From NCBI RefSeq assembly GCF_947179165.1, contig NC_077247.1, positions 13,033,501-13,097,500 of the forward strand: 64,000 nucleotides of DNA. Reading direction: 5' to 3'. Under the pieces are notes generated by a model. The model was not told the DNA's origin and did no database searches. It saw only the letters and a list, made by a program, of their open reading frames with translations. This DNA is from Solanum dulcamara (taxonomy: Eukaryota; Streptophyta; Magnoliopsida; Solanales; Solanaceae). A program made the position numbers and the translations under genes. This document shows positions 12,101 through 23,918 of this stretch, one piece after another (position 1 is the first letter of the stretch; each line of letters begins with the position of its first letter).

Positions 12101-15034
12101 ACAGTCCAGGTTTTAACCATGATAACCTCAATTTTTCAATTGAGGGAGGTATTTCTATTCATGTTTTTCACATGTCAATTTTTTTAAATTCTTTTCGCAT
12201 ATTGTGAATTGTGTATTTTGTACATAAATTTGTGTTCATTAATTACGCATAAATTCTTTACATTATTATCAATCTTTAAATTCTTTATTTATTTATAAAC
12301 CATAATTTTATATTTATTGGCACTCTATTTATTTATCACTTCATTTCTATCGAGTCTTGATTGTACTCTATCACACACTCAACATGTGATGAAGTGTCTT
12401 GCACTTCTCTGGAATCTTTTCAAACTCCTTAGTTTCAGAGTCGGCATGTTTAGATTACTATGCATCTTCTCAGAGTTATCCAAATATTCTTTGTCAACAT
12501 AGGTGAATTTACTCGTAGAATCCTTAGGCCGTCCAAAATATAACTTCGATTGATACTTGAGTTGGATGAATTTCTATTTTTATTTGTTAAGTACATTTTT
12601 ATTTGATACATGTTTTTGCACATTCTATATTTTATCTTACATTTACTGCACATTCTTTAGTTGCACATATATATTTTACACATCATTTTCAACCTCATCC
12701 ACATTGTTCAATGATTTTGGTTAGCTTATGTTGAGCTTGTAATTTTTTTCAATACTTCACATTCATTTTAGTCTTTACGACTGTCTTTCTAAGTCATATC
12801 ATTTTATTTTATTTTTACATCTATTTTTTATAATTAGGATCATTCTTTTGAACTTTACCATCTAGTTCAAGAATTATTAACATTGTCCTGTATATTCTTT
12901 TCATTCTAAAAATTTATTATTTCAGAGCTGAACTCTAACTAATAGCCTCACCTCTTTTAAAACACAATCTTTAATCCATAGTAATCATACAAAACATGCA
13001 TAAGTATGTTTATGTTGGAACTATGTCTGACCTGATTCCTGCTTCAACGGGATAGGTAAGCGCCACCAGGGCTCAGTCATGTTCCCCATAAGCTTTCTAA
13101 TATTTTACGACGGAAACTGGGGAAAACTTTTTGATAAGATCTAAAAAAAATCACAAGAAGACATTTGCCACAAGATTGAATACTAGAGTTTGTTGATGTT
13201 GGAATAGCGGCAAAAATTTTGAGGGAAATCCTCAAAAATTCAACAAAGGTTGCACTCAGACACCAGACTAGCGAGGCATCGCTCCGAATTTTTCTATCTC
13301 TTGATATTAACTTTTGTATAGGATGTTATATTTAGTGAATATATTTGATTTTCTTTTTATTACATTTCCTTCTTTAAAAAAATGAAACACAAAATTTATT
13401 TGATATTTTTTAAAATTTTTGTAGTATGCCTTTCGATGTGACTCATTTTTAGTTTGGCTAGTACGCCCTTTAATGACTCATTGAATTTTCATTTCTATTA
13501 TTTTTCATTCAAAAGTTATATTGTTGTTCAAAACATATGTCTTATATCATGTATGCCTGAACTACGCAGACCTGATTCTTGTTTCCTACAAGATACGTAG
13601 GCAACCCTCATTTGGGTTCGGTCCCTTTTTTTTCTTTTATTTTCAAAAAAAAAATCAAACAAAACAAAAAAACCCAAAAAAATCAAAGTCTGAACTTGAT
13701 TGCTACCAACATAGTTAGGAGTGTGCACGAGGAAGAAATATTTGTTATGATAGAGAGGATCAACTTAATGGTAAATCATAGATTCTTTTGCTACCTCTTA
13801 ATTGCACCTTAGTGACACTTGAGAAAATTTTCTTGCATAAATCTAATTCAAGAACGAAATCTACCTCATTCTTTCATATGAATTTGTGTGGTAAGGCTTA
13901 GGTTAATTTATTACATTGCAATGTTGATCTAGAACTTAGCCTAAATGTCTATTGAGGCGAAATTATGAGTAATGTTTGATTTGAAAAATAATTGTAGGCC
14001 TTCTTTTACCAGTTTTTGCCTTTCAAAGCCTACCAAATGACATTAATCCTTAGCATACCTCACTTTGAGCCTAAGCCTTTTATTTGGACAACCACTATAT
14101 CATTTCGAAGTGCTTATACGCACTATCTCTCTCTTGGCCTGACCTTTTTGACCGCACTGAAGATGTATGAGTTACAAAAGAAGATTCAAGGTCAAAAGTT
14201 GTCAAAGACAAAATTTAAAAAAGTCCTTCAAAGTTTAGGATGCAAGAATGACTTCAAAAGAAAAGAAAGTTGAAAATTTTCCACAAGTTCAAGCAGGTAA
14301 AATAGAGATAAAAGAAGAAGAATATTCCAAATAAACAAGAGAAACTTTAAAAATTGCTGAGGAGGGAAAACCTCAAACAAGTTAAGATTCAAAAGAAGTC
14401 CAAAAGTACGCAAGAAAGGGACAAAAATGAAGATCAAGCGCTAAAAGCATAAAAACATTGAACGCACAAATTCAGTGCAATGCTCAAGAAGGAATTAAGT
14501 CACTTTTATCTCAAATTTTTATCCTACCCTTCCCTAAACCTACATTACAAGCCAGTAACAAGCCCTACAAGATTTCATTTCAAATGTTCTCACATTAGTG
14601 GAGATTTATATGAAGGCCTAGCCTATGGTATCACAATTGCATGCATGAATATCTTTCTTAGCGTGAGGGTACTTTCCAAAATGTCGTAGAATTAAAATAT
14701 TTGAATTTGTGGAAATTAGGACTTTCTTTGTGGTGAGGGAACTTGAAACATGAGAGACAAATATTGTTCAAAACTTCATTTTTGAAGCAAGATGAATAAA
14801 TCGTGTCGACACTTACGTATGTTTGAGGTACCACTAGAAACTATAAGAATTACTTCGATGTTGATCTCGGTTAGCTGAGAAAAGATGGTGGAATTCTTAT
14901 GCATAATGCTAATTATTGGTACCAACTGAAGTCAAGATATGATTCTGTCTTGTTTACTTTACAACATTTCTTACAAAAACAAAGACACAAAAAACTCATG
15001 TTTTTCGCCTCTAGATACAAGCATTTTAAATTCA
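12101..15034 (+). other. Non-coding internal region of T
   Basis: About 2.9 kb after the PBS without any recognisable gag, protease, RT or integrase motif on either strand; short frames (such as 13521-13718 and 14016-14273) match nothing I know. A module around the words 'gacctgattc' and 'gataggtaagcgcc' / 'gatacgtaggcaacc' occurs twice, at about 13010-13080 and 13548-13625, as a diverged direct repeat. Leader duplication in a deleted or non-autonomous element is the likely reading. Confidence 0.5.
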
Positions 15035-15640
15035 AATATAAGCGCCCACATTCTAATGCATGTATTTCATTACATTTTATAGGTGCCCAACTTCTAATAC
15101 GGGTATTTCATTACATATTACAGGCACCCACCTTCTAATGTGGGTATTTCATTAATTTTATGGGCGTCCACCTTCTAATACGGGTACTTCAGCATATTTT
15201 ATAGGCACCCACCTTCTAATGCGGGTATTTCATTACAATTTATAGGCACCCACATTCTAATGTGGGCATTTCATTATATTTTATAGGTATCCACCTTCTA
15301 ATATGGGTATTTCAATACATTGTATAGGTACCTACCTTCTAATGTGGGTATTTCAGTACATTTTATAGGCACCCACCTTCTAATGCGGGTATTTTAGCAC
15401 TTTTCATAGGCGCCCACCTTCTAATGCAGGCATTTCACTACATTCCATAGGCACCCACCTTATAATATGAGTATTTAAGCACATTTTACAAGCGTCCACC
15501 TTCTAATACGGGTATTGTAGCACATTTTACAAGCACCCACCTCCAAATACAGATATTTCAACATATTTTACAGGCACCACCTTCTAATACGGGTATTTCA
15601 GTACATTTTATGGGCTCCCAACTTCCAATGCTGGCATTTC
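15035..15640 (+). repeat. Minisatellite, about 41-bp unit, about 15 copies
   Basis: Tandem units around 'cacccaccttctaatg' + 'gggtatttca' + 'ttttatagg'. Neighbouring starts are 40-42 bp apart, and copies differ at several bases, so the array is not recent. It lies where Tat/Ogre elements are known to carry variable 3' UTR tandem repeats, which supports the assignment of T. Confidence 0.9.
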
Positions 15641-16807
15641 ATCACAAATTTAAGCTAAAAGGATCACCATAGAAGCAACTAATTACTAAAATTTACCTCC
15701 AACAATGCCTTCCAACACTTTCTGAAGTTAACTACGCATTCTCTAAACAATTACTCTCAATCCTAACTTTGAATCACCAATTTTGGACAAGAAATAAGGG
15801 AGATATGACCTTTTGAAGTTTGGAAAGTGAACTGAAGATTCATCCTTGGTCTCCATTAAAATACCAAGAGTTAGCCTTTACGAACACATCCTAAGTGGCC
15901 TGCGAATGCGGAGGTCTCAAAGCTTGGCCTTTGCGAACGCGGAGGGAACTCTACGAATGTAGAAGGCAATAGCCTTGGATCGCAAATGATGCAGACCTCC
16001 CTCGAATGGAGAAGGAAACTCAATAACAATTCACTATCACAGAAAGGATCTTGAGAATGCGAGACCAATTCCCTTGGCTTCCACAAATGCAGCCCTCTGC
16101 CCGCGAATGCAAAGGGCAAAATTGCCCTTCACTAGCATAGTTATCTAACATTACTCTCCCAAATACCAAGTCTCCAATGGAGTGTTGGGGATTCATTCAG
16201 AATCTCGTATGCACAAATGAGTTATGATACCCCACCAAATTCGATGTTCCGGTCTCAATAGTGCATTCAAAATTCCCATACCATGTCATTTTAAAAAAAA
16301 ATAAGTCTCACACCCAAGTGTCATTAAAGCCAAATTCCATAATGGGCCTCGGAATCAGATTGGAAGCCTCGACAAGTGAATAAAAGGTTTTTCAACTTGA
16401 CATTCCGTAACTAGTCATACTGATGGAATTTTTATCCATACACGTTTTCCAAGAATATTGACCAAAGTCAATGTTAGGCAAAATTTCAAAGGATAGAATA
16501 CCTAATGGCCCTTAACTCGTACTGATTACCTCGACACTTCTACCAACCATGCTACTAGCCTAATTCGGCTATTCCAAAGTTGATGAAACTGTCAAAATTT
16601 CATTCTAAGGTCTTCTACCTAATGTTATGACCAAAGTTAAATTTTTAAGTTTCAAATGCTCCGAAATAGGGAAACAGGTCTAAAACCCAAATGAATGACC
16701 AGGCAACCAAACAGTCAATGCTAGCAAGTCATAAATAACTTGGGGCAGAAATGATCTAAATGATGAAGAGAAGGAATTAAGGAAGAGTAACTTGGAAGGT
16801 CATTACA

Positions 16808-16891
16808 GCATCATGGTAAATTACTCGAAGCATACTGTGACAACATCTAGTGAGCTCTCCTGATCATGGCAATTAGCAACAGCATACAGAC
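16808..16891 (-). pseudogene. Start of protease region of element Q
   Basis: On the minus strand this short piece reads DQESSLDVVT followed by a diverged VTGML-like segment, the usual lead-in to the aspartic protease of plant gypsy elements. It continues the Q reading direction from the zinc-knuckle remnant at 19844-20400 once solo LTR C is set aside. The X1 LTR begins at 16807 and cuts it off. Short and decayed, so the call rests mainly on position. Confidence 0.5.
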
Positions 16892-18901
16892 TGTTATACC
16901 CCATACCTTTGTACTCCGGAACATCTTTTTAAGCTTCTTGAAAGTTGTCCCGTGACCCAGATTATCTATAACATGATCAAATAACTCTAAGGAAGAGAGG
17001 ACGTGATGCCCCTTAAGAGTGAAGGTTGGAAATAGGTTTATAAGGATTTGAAACAAGTTGGAGGCCAAGTAATTAGTCGTAGGACTCAACTTACTTATGT
17101 AAGATATCAACTTGGATGTTTTACGTACTTAAGCTATTGGAGTACGTGTTGAGCTTACATAGCAAGGAATACATAGGCTCTTAAAGTAAGATGAGATTAC
17201 GAATCCACGAAAATAAAGCAAGCAAGTGACAAGTAGGTGACACATCCTAGGGAAGGCTATATAGACTGTCTTATGCCTGTTTTCATTTTCCATCCTTTTT
17301 ACAGTTAGAAAAAAGATGAGAAACATTGAGGAAGAGAGAAAGGAGCTACGACAGCCATGGATTTGAGGTAAGGCCTCCATTTTTGATTCGTAAATTAATT
17401 ATTTAAGGTATCCTATGGTGATATAGTTGTGTTTAACAACATAAAATTTATCATTAGGGAAAAGAAGAGGTTTTTATTCTTGTTAACAGACCTATTTTTG
17501 AATGATACTGTTGTTAGTAAAATAAGTATAACTCCTTGTGTAAGTCTTCGTTTCAAGTGATTCAAGATGTTTTGGAAAGTATTTCATAGGGATATAACTT
17601 TTATTTAGCCTCTAAAAACCAGTTGTACTTTTCTCTGCTCGAAAAAGGGTGGTGAAGCATGGGGGAGCTGCTGCCCAGATTTCATTTTAGAAATTCTACA
17701 ACGAATGTTGTTGGTATTTTGGGCATATCGTTTTGTACAAAATTGTTGTAGGGGTGATTCGAAATTATATGCGACTCTAAGACACATGTCTATGAATTTC
17801 GTTGAGGACACAAATCCTATTTCCCTCAATTACCCCTTCGAAACTAAGCGACAATACAAGATAGTAGGCTATCCAAAATTCACGTTTTGATAATTTTGGC
17901 GGGTTTGACGAGTTTAGGTTAAGGTAAGGGTTTTCCTTTCAATTTGGAGTTATGGTATGGTTATGAAGTGTATTATACATTGTGTAAGTTGCTGGGAATA
18001 GGTAAATTCCATAAATATGCTTGACGTTTGAAACAAACCAAATTGGAGTTGCTATAGTTAAATTATAGTCGAAGCAAGGTGTTGTGCTTGTGATGTGTGG
18101 CTGAAGGTAAGTGGTGATGTGTTGCAGGTCCTAAAAGTGTTATAAAATAGGCGGGGAATCTTCTGGTTGAAGTCACATGATCCTCTACTTCGTACGGTTA
18201 AAGGTTTTACGAACTAGAAACTAAAAACCCTATTTTGATATCGTAGCTTTGAGCGAGTCGCTTGGAGTTTGTATTATGTAATGTTGAAGTGAATTGCTTA
18301 TATATATGCTGAAGGTTGTTGTTGTTGGTTGTCTGTATTTCTTAGGGATGTAATTAGAAATTCAGATAGGGCATATTATAGGGGAGGTACTGCCCGATTT
18401 CTGTTAACTTTCTAGCTAACTAAGGAACTAGTCGAGGAAGCGAGCGAGGAAATGCGTTCTATGAATACTCATGTATAACTTAAGATGCTGAAAAGTCTAG
18501 GGTTATTGATATTCATATTGATTTTGTGTTAAATAGGTTCAGAGGACGACGAGGCGAACACGGTAAAGATTAATCCGTAAGAGGTATTTAAAGCCTATCT
18601 TTTCTTTTTTTTGGGCATGTCTTAGATTTAAGTGAAAAATGATATGGGTATGAAGCTTGGGGTAACTCTATTCATGAGCTCTGAACATGATTCATTATTC
18701 ATAATTCGTTCTCACTTCTGAATGTTAAGACTCTTAAAGTAGTTAAGCTTCCATCCTTCAAGCCTTCTATATGCTGAATAATGATTGGGGGTGTAAGCTC
18801 CTATACCTAGAGACTCTTTGACACACCTTATGATGATATTCGGGAAATGTTTGTTATGCTACCAAGTTTTATGTGCACGTATATGCATTATTATATTATA
18901 T

Positions 18902-19171
18902 AGGGATCGGGACGGATGTTTCTCGGCACTAACTTGTTATGTATAGAGATCGGGCCGGACGCTCCTCGGCACTAACCTGTTATGTATTCGTTCCTCGGTA
19001 CTAACCTATTATGTATAGGGATTGGGTCATACGTTCCTTGGTACTAACCTATTATGTATAGGGATCGGGCCATACATTCCTCGGCACTAACCTGTTATAT
19101 ATATGGATCGAGCCGAATGCTCCTCGATACTAACTTGATATATATGGATTAGGTTGTACGTTCCACAGCGC
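18902..19171 (+). repeat. Tandem repeat inside copy C, about 43-bp unit, 7 copies
   Basis: Units of the form 'gggatcgggcc' + 'ttcctcggcactaacctg' + 'ttatgtata'; one unit is shortened. Sister LTRs have two or three palindromic motifs (ggccc...gggctcggtg) at this place instead, so the segment expanded in this copy. Confidence 0.85.
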
Positions 19172-19336
19172 TAACAATATGCATATGCCTATCGTGATAA
19201 ATGATTATTTATAATACTGAGTCCCCGAGCAGGTCGAATACGGTACGTGATACTGGTATACAAGAATTTATTTTATGAGGTGCAGGTATAGTACCCTACT
19301 TAATGCTATAATTGATTTCCTGCATCCCTATTTCAG

Positions 19337-19576
19337 TTGTTATCTCAATTATGTTATGCTTATATAAGGGGGGCTGTATTTCATGTCCGCAGGTACAGAC
19401 ATAGGTTTTGGGAGTCCTCCAGCTTAGGATTCCACTCAGCCAGTTTGGAAGAAGCTCCATTGATTCGGAGCCGAGTTGTAGTACCAAACCTCCTATGTAT
19501 ATATTTGTTTATTCAGGGGTACGGCGGGGGCCCTGTCCCGCCATATATTACTATTAATGTTCTTGGAGGTCTGTAG
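19337..19576 (+). other. 79-codon sense frame near the LTR 3' end of copy C
   Basis: An open frame in the transcribed direction of the LTR. From codon 11 to the stop it aligns without gaps to the minus-strand frame in G's LTR (40256-40561): both share FH, RYR, FW, SLGF and a final NxLxGL before the stop, about 26 of 69 residues by hand count. Copies B and E keep parts of the same frame but with stops. It could be a leader reading frame or a by-product of nucleotide similarity. No known domain. Confidence 0.25.
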
Positions 19577-19843
19577 ACATATGTGTAGGTTATACGTGTA
19601 AGTTCTGTTCAGTTATGTCTACATGATGTATTATAAATATTAAGATACTATGGAAGCCTTATCTGTTGGCACGCCCTTTCATGATAAGATACAAATGAAA
19701 GAGGCAACAGGTATGAACATTTTATAACCCACTAGGGTTCTTATGTATAGTTCTTATATTGATCGTTACATCCGCTAGATACATATATGGGGGCCCAGGT
19801 CGGATCCCAGTCGCGGCCCACGGGGTTGGGTTGTGACACAGAC

Positions 19844-20400
19844 GATTTGGACCTCTATATATTCTTGAAGTAGCACTCCTCTAATTATCCCCTATTTGGT
19901 GGTTCTGCCGAAGAAGGTTAGGGTATGTTGCCACGTTACCTTGCTTATCTAGTAGGCAATCCCTCATGAAGTGACCCATCTAGCCATACTTGTAACAACT
20001 ATTGGTCTTATGTCGACACCTCCCAAGTGAATTTTTCCACACTTAACACAAGGAGGTTTGCATAAAGAACCTTGAAACATACTTCCCTAAGATTGTGGGC
20101 CTTGCGCTCTAAAATTATACTACCTCTATTCATTTCTTATGCTGAGCGTAGGTGCACTTATTGCAGATGGTGGATAACTAGAAGACCTCTTCTGAAGTAA
20201 AGATGGGTTGCCATCTCAAAGCTTTTGATTGCTGCCCTCATTTCTCGCGGACTTAGCTCTCTTACTCTGGTTTTCGTCTCTACCCTTTCCTTTTTTTCCT
20301 AAACCTATTAGGCATACACCATGAGTTAAAAGGTTTTGATATTTGAGATCAACAGGGCTGCCTGACACTCCTTTTTCACATGTCTTCCTAAACCTGAAAG
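19844..20400 (-). pseudogene. Zinc-knuckle part of Q gag
   Basis: On minus the C-terminal half of a gypsy Gag is readable across frames: GLGRHVKKECQAALL near 20390, a basic linker, then paired cysteine motifs CVKCG and CYKYG...MGHFMRDC (CX2CX4HX4C nucleocapsid knuckle) with an in-frame stop. It continues the N-terminal half at 27001-27668, from which solo LTR S separates it. The knuckle binds the element's RNA during packaging. Many stops; not functional. Confidence 0.75.
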
Positions 20401-20570
20401 TGTAAAACCCCAGATGCTGGAAAGTTAGAAATACAAGGTTTAAAGGAAGTTTTTAAAAAAATCTAAGGTTTTTGAATTAGGTGATCCTTGACAAGAACCT
20501 TCACGACCCATAGTGCTCTCCATAATCTGTGGAAAGTGTCCTTAAAGATCACCAATCAAACCCCATTAAG

Positions 20571-22009
20571 GTAACGACCCTCAAGGTCATTTTCTTTATT
20601 CTCTGATCTTCTCATCATTTGGGGCTTTCTTGCAGCAACCTCAAGCTATTTATGACTTGCTGGCACTGAACGTTTCCCTGTTTTGGAGCTTTTTAACATA
20701 AAAAGTTGGCTTTGGTCATAAATTTATTTAAATAACCTCAGAACGGAATTTTGATAGCTCTATCAGCTCTGAAATAGCCAGATTAGATTTGTAGCCTAGT
20801 TGGCATGAGTACCAAGACAATTGGTACGAGTTTAGGACTATTTTGCGCTTTTGTCTTTGAAATTTGGCTTATAGTTGACTTTAGTCAATATTCTAGGAAA
20901 ACGTGCTTGGATGAAAATTCTGACAACACAGTTATTTTTAGAATGTCGAGTTTGGTCTAGAATGACTATTCCTTCTCTTTCCAAGGCTTTTGGTCTAATC
21001 CCGAGCCCCATTGTGTAAGTAGGCTTAAAATGGCCCTTGGGTGTGGGACCAACTTTCGATGATAATGACCTCGTATGGAAATTTCAACTATACCACTAAG
21101 TTCAGAATATCTAATATGGTGGAGTAGCAAATCTCATTTGCGTGCATAGGATTTTGAATGAATTTCGAGCACCCCATCAAAATATTTGAGCTTGAGAAAA
21201 CTAAGTTTTTTAGTTGATATCTGGTGCAGGTGGATTTCCTCATCGTATTTATGAAGGAGCCATCGCGATCGTGATGAGGAGTTTACTGGGGTTTGACCCA
21301 GTTGGTCTTCATGATCATGAGACCTTACCCTCGTGATTGTGATGGTCTATTTTTAGGATCTGGTCGCGATCTCAACACATGTTCCAGCAATCGCGTAGAG
21401 CAATGACCTGGCCTTTTAATTAAGACCAGAAATATGAACTCAGCCATAACTTCCATCTTTACACTTCTATTTCTCCTCTATTTCTTACTAAAATTAGGTG
21501 ATTCAAAGTTCCAAATTCAAGAGAATTTTATGGGGAATCCAGTGGTAAGCTCGAAAACTTGAGGGGAAACTTCGTGTAAGGTAAATTTACGTAATTAGCT
21601 ACTGATTTAGTTATTTTCGGGGAAATTGTTTTTTGAACTTTGGAGAATTCTAACTTGGCCAATTTAACTCTATTTTTAGTTGTGACACTAGATTTTGGGG
21701 GTGTTCGCAAGAAACGTCATGGTATAATTGGTTTGGATTGGGAGAGTTTCATTATTTTAGAATTTGCTAATCAAGTACATGCCATTTTCATCATTTAGTC
21801 CAAATTTTGAGAATTTTCATTGCATGCTCATTCTGCGTCATTTCCCAACCTCATACTATTTATCAAATTGATTTATGAGCTTGGGGTGATATTTAGAACT
21901 AATTTTTAGGGTTAATTTTGAAATTTTAGATGCGAGCCCCGTATTTTCTATTTTGAACCTCAAAATTGGCCTGTCTCCAAATTCAATAATTTAGCATCAA
22001 AATGATTGT
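20571..22009 (+). mobile_element. X3: partial X-family LTR inside S
   Basis: Begins ggtaacgaccctcaagg, a decayed form of the X-family head TGTAATGACCC, and carries the family blocks tatttatgacttgctgg, ttggctttggtcat and gtgtgggacc in plus orientation. It spans only about 1.4 kb against 2.5-2.9 kb for X1 and X2, and its right end lacks a CA terminus. The flanks attaa (20565-20569 and about 22010-22014) could be a TSD but are low complexity. Internal loss is likely. Confidence 0.6.
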
Positions 22010-23813
22010 ATTAATGAGGGGATTAATATTTTTTTCACGTGGACTATAGATGGATTCATGGCCCATGGTGTGAACCAAGAGATGTGGTGTGGTCTGTGAA
22101 GCCCAACCTTTCATTCCCCTGTTGAGGATGCCCACCATGGGAAGGCACCACGAGTTGTGAAGAGCACCACATGTCGTGATGGCTTCTGTAAAGGTCACCC
22201 TTCAGAACCCATATTTCCCCGAATTGAAGTCCATCACCATACCGGCCACCACGGGCCATGGTGAAGTTCATGGCCACGGTGAAGGCCCGTCCAAGTTCTG
22301 ATTTCAGTTTAAGTTAAAGGTATTTTGGTCCTTGTTTATGTTTTTATTAATGAATGTAGACGGTTTTGGGGAGTTTATTATAACCTATTAACTACCCTTG
22401 TAACCCTCTCATTCTCACCCTAACACACTAAATCAAAATCTTCTCTCTAGAAGTGTGTTCTCCATGTCTCCTTCTTTCTCAAGCAAGTCCTAAGGATTAC
22501 ATCAAAGTCAAGCTTCAATTCTCTACAATTTAAGGCTTCTAAAGGTCAAGGTATGTGGAAATTCATCCTTGGGCCCTTTTACTCATTTAATCCCCAAGAT
22601 TTCTTCTCAAATCTCTTATGATTTCTTTTTCTAAAATTCACTAATTTCATGATTTGTAGTGGGTCTTCTTAATTATGATATATTTCAATGTTATTTGCCT
22701 AATTATGCACAATTCACATTACATTGCATAACTTCGAGATAAATTTCAAAGACTTGTGCTATATGCTAGTTTCAAGTATGAGTTATGAGTAATGATTATG
22801 ATTTTTAAGTTATTTCAATGAAAGCTTTATGAATGATGTTAAAAGATGCTTTAAGCAAGAAAGTTATGAATGACGTTTTAATGATTCTATAAGCAAAAAA
22901 GTTATGATGCAATAAGAACAATTCTTGCACAATTATGTTAAAAGAGGTGATAAGGACAATTCTCACCAACTCATGGATTATTACGAATCAATCAAGTTAA
23001 TGAGTTATTCTTATGATTTTACCGTGATGATGATAGATGATCTATTCTTATGTCATTTAATAAAAATGCATTAATTTTTACTATTATCTTTCCTAATGAT
23101 GTTAATGATTGTGTTTCATGAAAGTTCTGTTAGGATAAAGACTTAGCATAGGATTTTAAGGTGGGATTTTGTCCAATTGTCATTGTAGATACCCAAGGAA
23201 TTCCTAGAAGCAATCTTTAGTCTCTAACTACGTTGCCCGCGTAGGTTTAAATATGCCACTTTGGTGTAGCTAGTGGATCCACATATACCAAAGTTAAAGA
23301 GAGTACCATGATGGAGTATACCCTTGCAGGTAGCCTCCCCCTCTCGATATGGGGATCATCGAATTCCATGTAATAGCTTGCATGGACTTAAGAGTTGGTT
23401 AAGGTCTATCCCATACTAGTTAAAGAAAAGTTATCAAGTTAACACGATGATGATGTTTTGATGCATTGACCAATGAGCTTAATATTTTAATGTTTTCATG
23501 GTTTTACTGATGTTTTAAGATATTGGTCTTACATCCCATCATTCATATTGATTATGTCACGACCTAATCCCGTAGGCTGTGATGGGTGCCTAAACCGGAT
23601 ACCCACGTGTACTCCTGCCAATCGTACATAAATCTATCTCCTACTTGACTCATAGTGTAACAAAAGGTAAGAAAACATATAAGCCGACGAGGCTATCAGA
23701 ATTTATGGGGTCGTCCCATAGAAAATACACCTATGAGCCGACAAGGCTGTCACGACAAGGGAATGCCCCAAAACACAGTTCATGTAAGCACAATTATAAA
23801 TACACATATACAC

Positions 23814-23918
23814 AACCCATATACAGCTCATATACAACCCATATACATCTTATATAAAACCCATATACATCTCATATACAACCCATATACATCTGATATA
23901 CAGCCCATATACACCCCA
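23814..23918. repeat. 22-bp minisatellite in copy D
   Basis: About five units of the form acccatatacatctcatata in direct tandem. The corresponding stretch in copies B, E and G has a single acccatata-type word, so the array arose within this copy. Confidence 0.85.

Larger units (their letters stand above)
7981..15655 (+). mobile_element. Non-coding Tat/Ogre-like LTR element T, 3' LTR missing
   Basis: Starts tgttgacacccaattttgg, a head typical of Tat/Ogre LTRs. The LTR runs to gggcataaca (12079) and is followed by a tRNA-Arg-type PBS. The internal region has no gag or pol domain; it ends in a 41-bp minisatellite (15035-15640), after which X1 LTR sequence resumes. No 3' LTR and no convincing TSD (left flank aaacc) were found, so the right end is deleted or rearranged. 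The LTR head appears twice (7981 and 8197), so the true start may be 8197. The LTR is about 3.9-4.1 kb and very AT-rich. Confidence 0.65.
3470..16807 (-). mobile_element. X1 LTR (5' LTR, heavily nested)
   Basis: LTR of the X family in minus orientation. Its sense start is TGTAATGACCT, read from 16807; its end abuts the PBS at about 3470. It is split into 3470-4157, 7362-7980 and about 15656-16807 by solo LTR B and element T, leaving about 2.4 kb of LTR. The same family recurs as X2 (30951-48780), X3 (20571-22009) and X4 (63050-64000), all sharing the ordered blocks 'CAAGTCAT...ATGAC', 'TTGACTTTGGTC' and 'GTGTGGGACC'. X1's gag lies to its left, so this is the 5' LTR. It is inserted in element Q near the protease start. 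Confidence 0.75.
16892..19838 (+). mobile_element. Solo LTR, copy C (2947 bp, opposite orientation)
   Basis: Begins tgttatacccc and ends gggttgtgaca, with the perfect 5-bp TSD cagac (16887-16891 and 19839-19843). It is the inverted relative of copies A, B, D and E: the same modules appear reverse-complemented. It lies in the gag/pro junction of element Q. A TATA-like ctatatag (about 17257-17264) stands where the other copies have their TATA box, but the CACGTG G-boxes of its sisters are absent. No coding domain. Confidence 0.88.

Noticed and set aside
15035..15640. CRISPR-like regular repeats
   Set aside because: Units are contiguous and diverged with no unique spacers; plant minisatellite.
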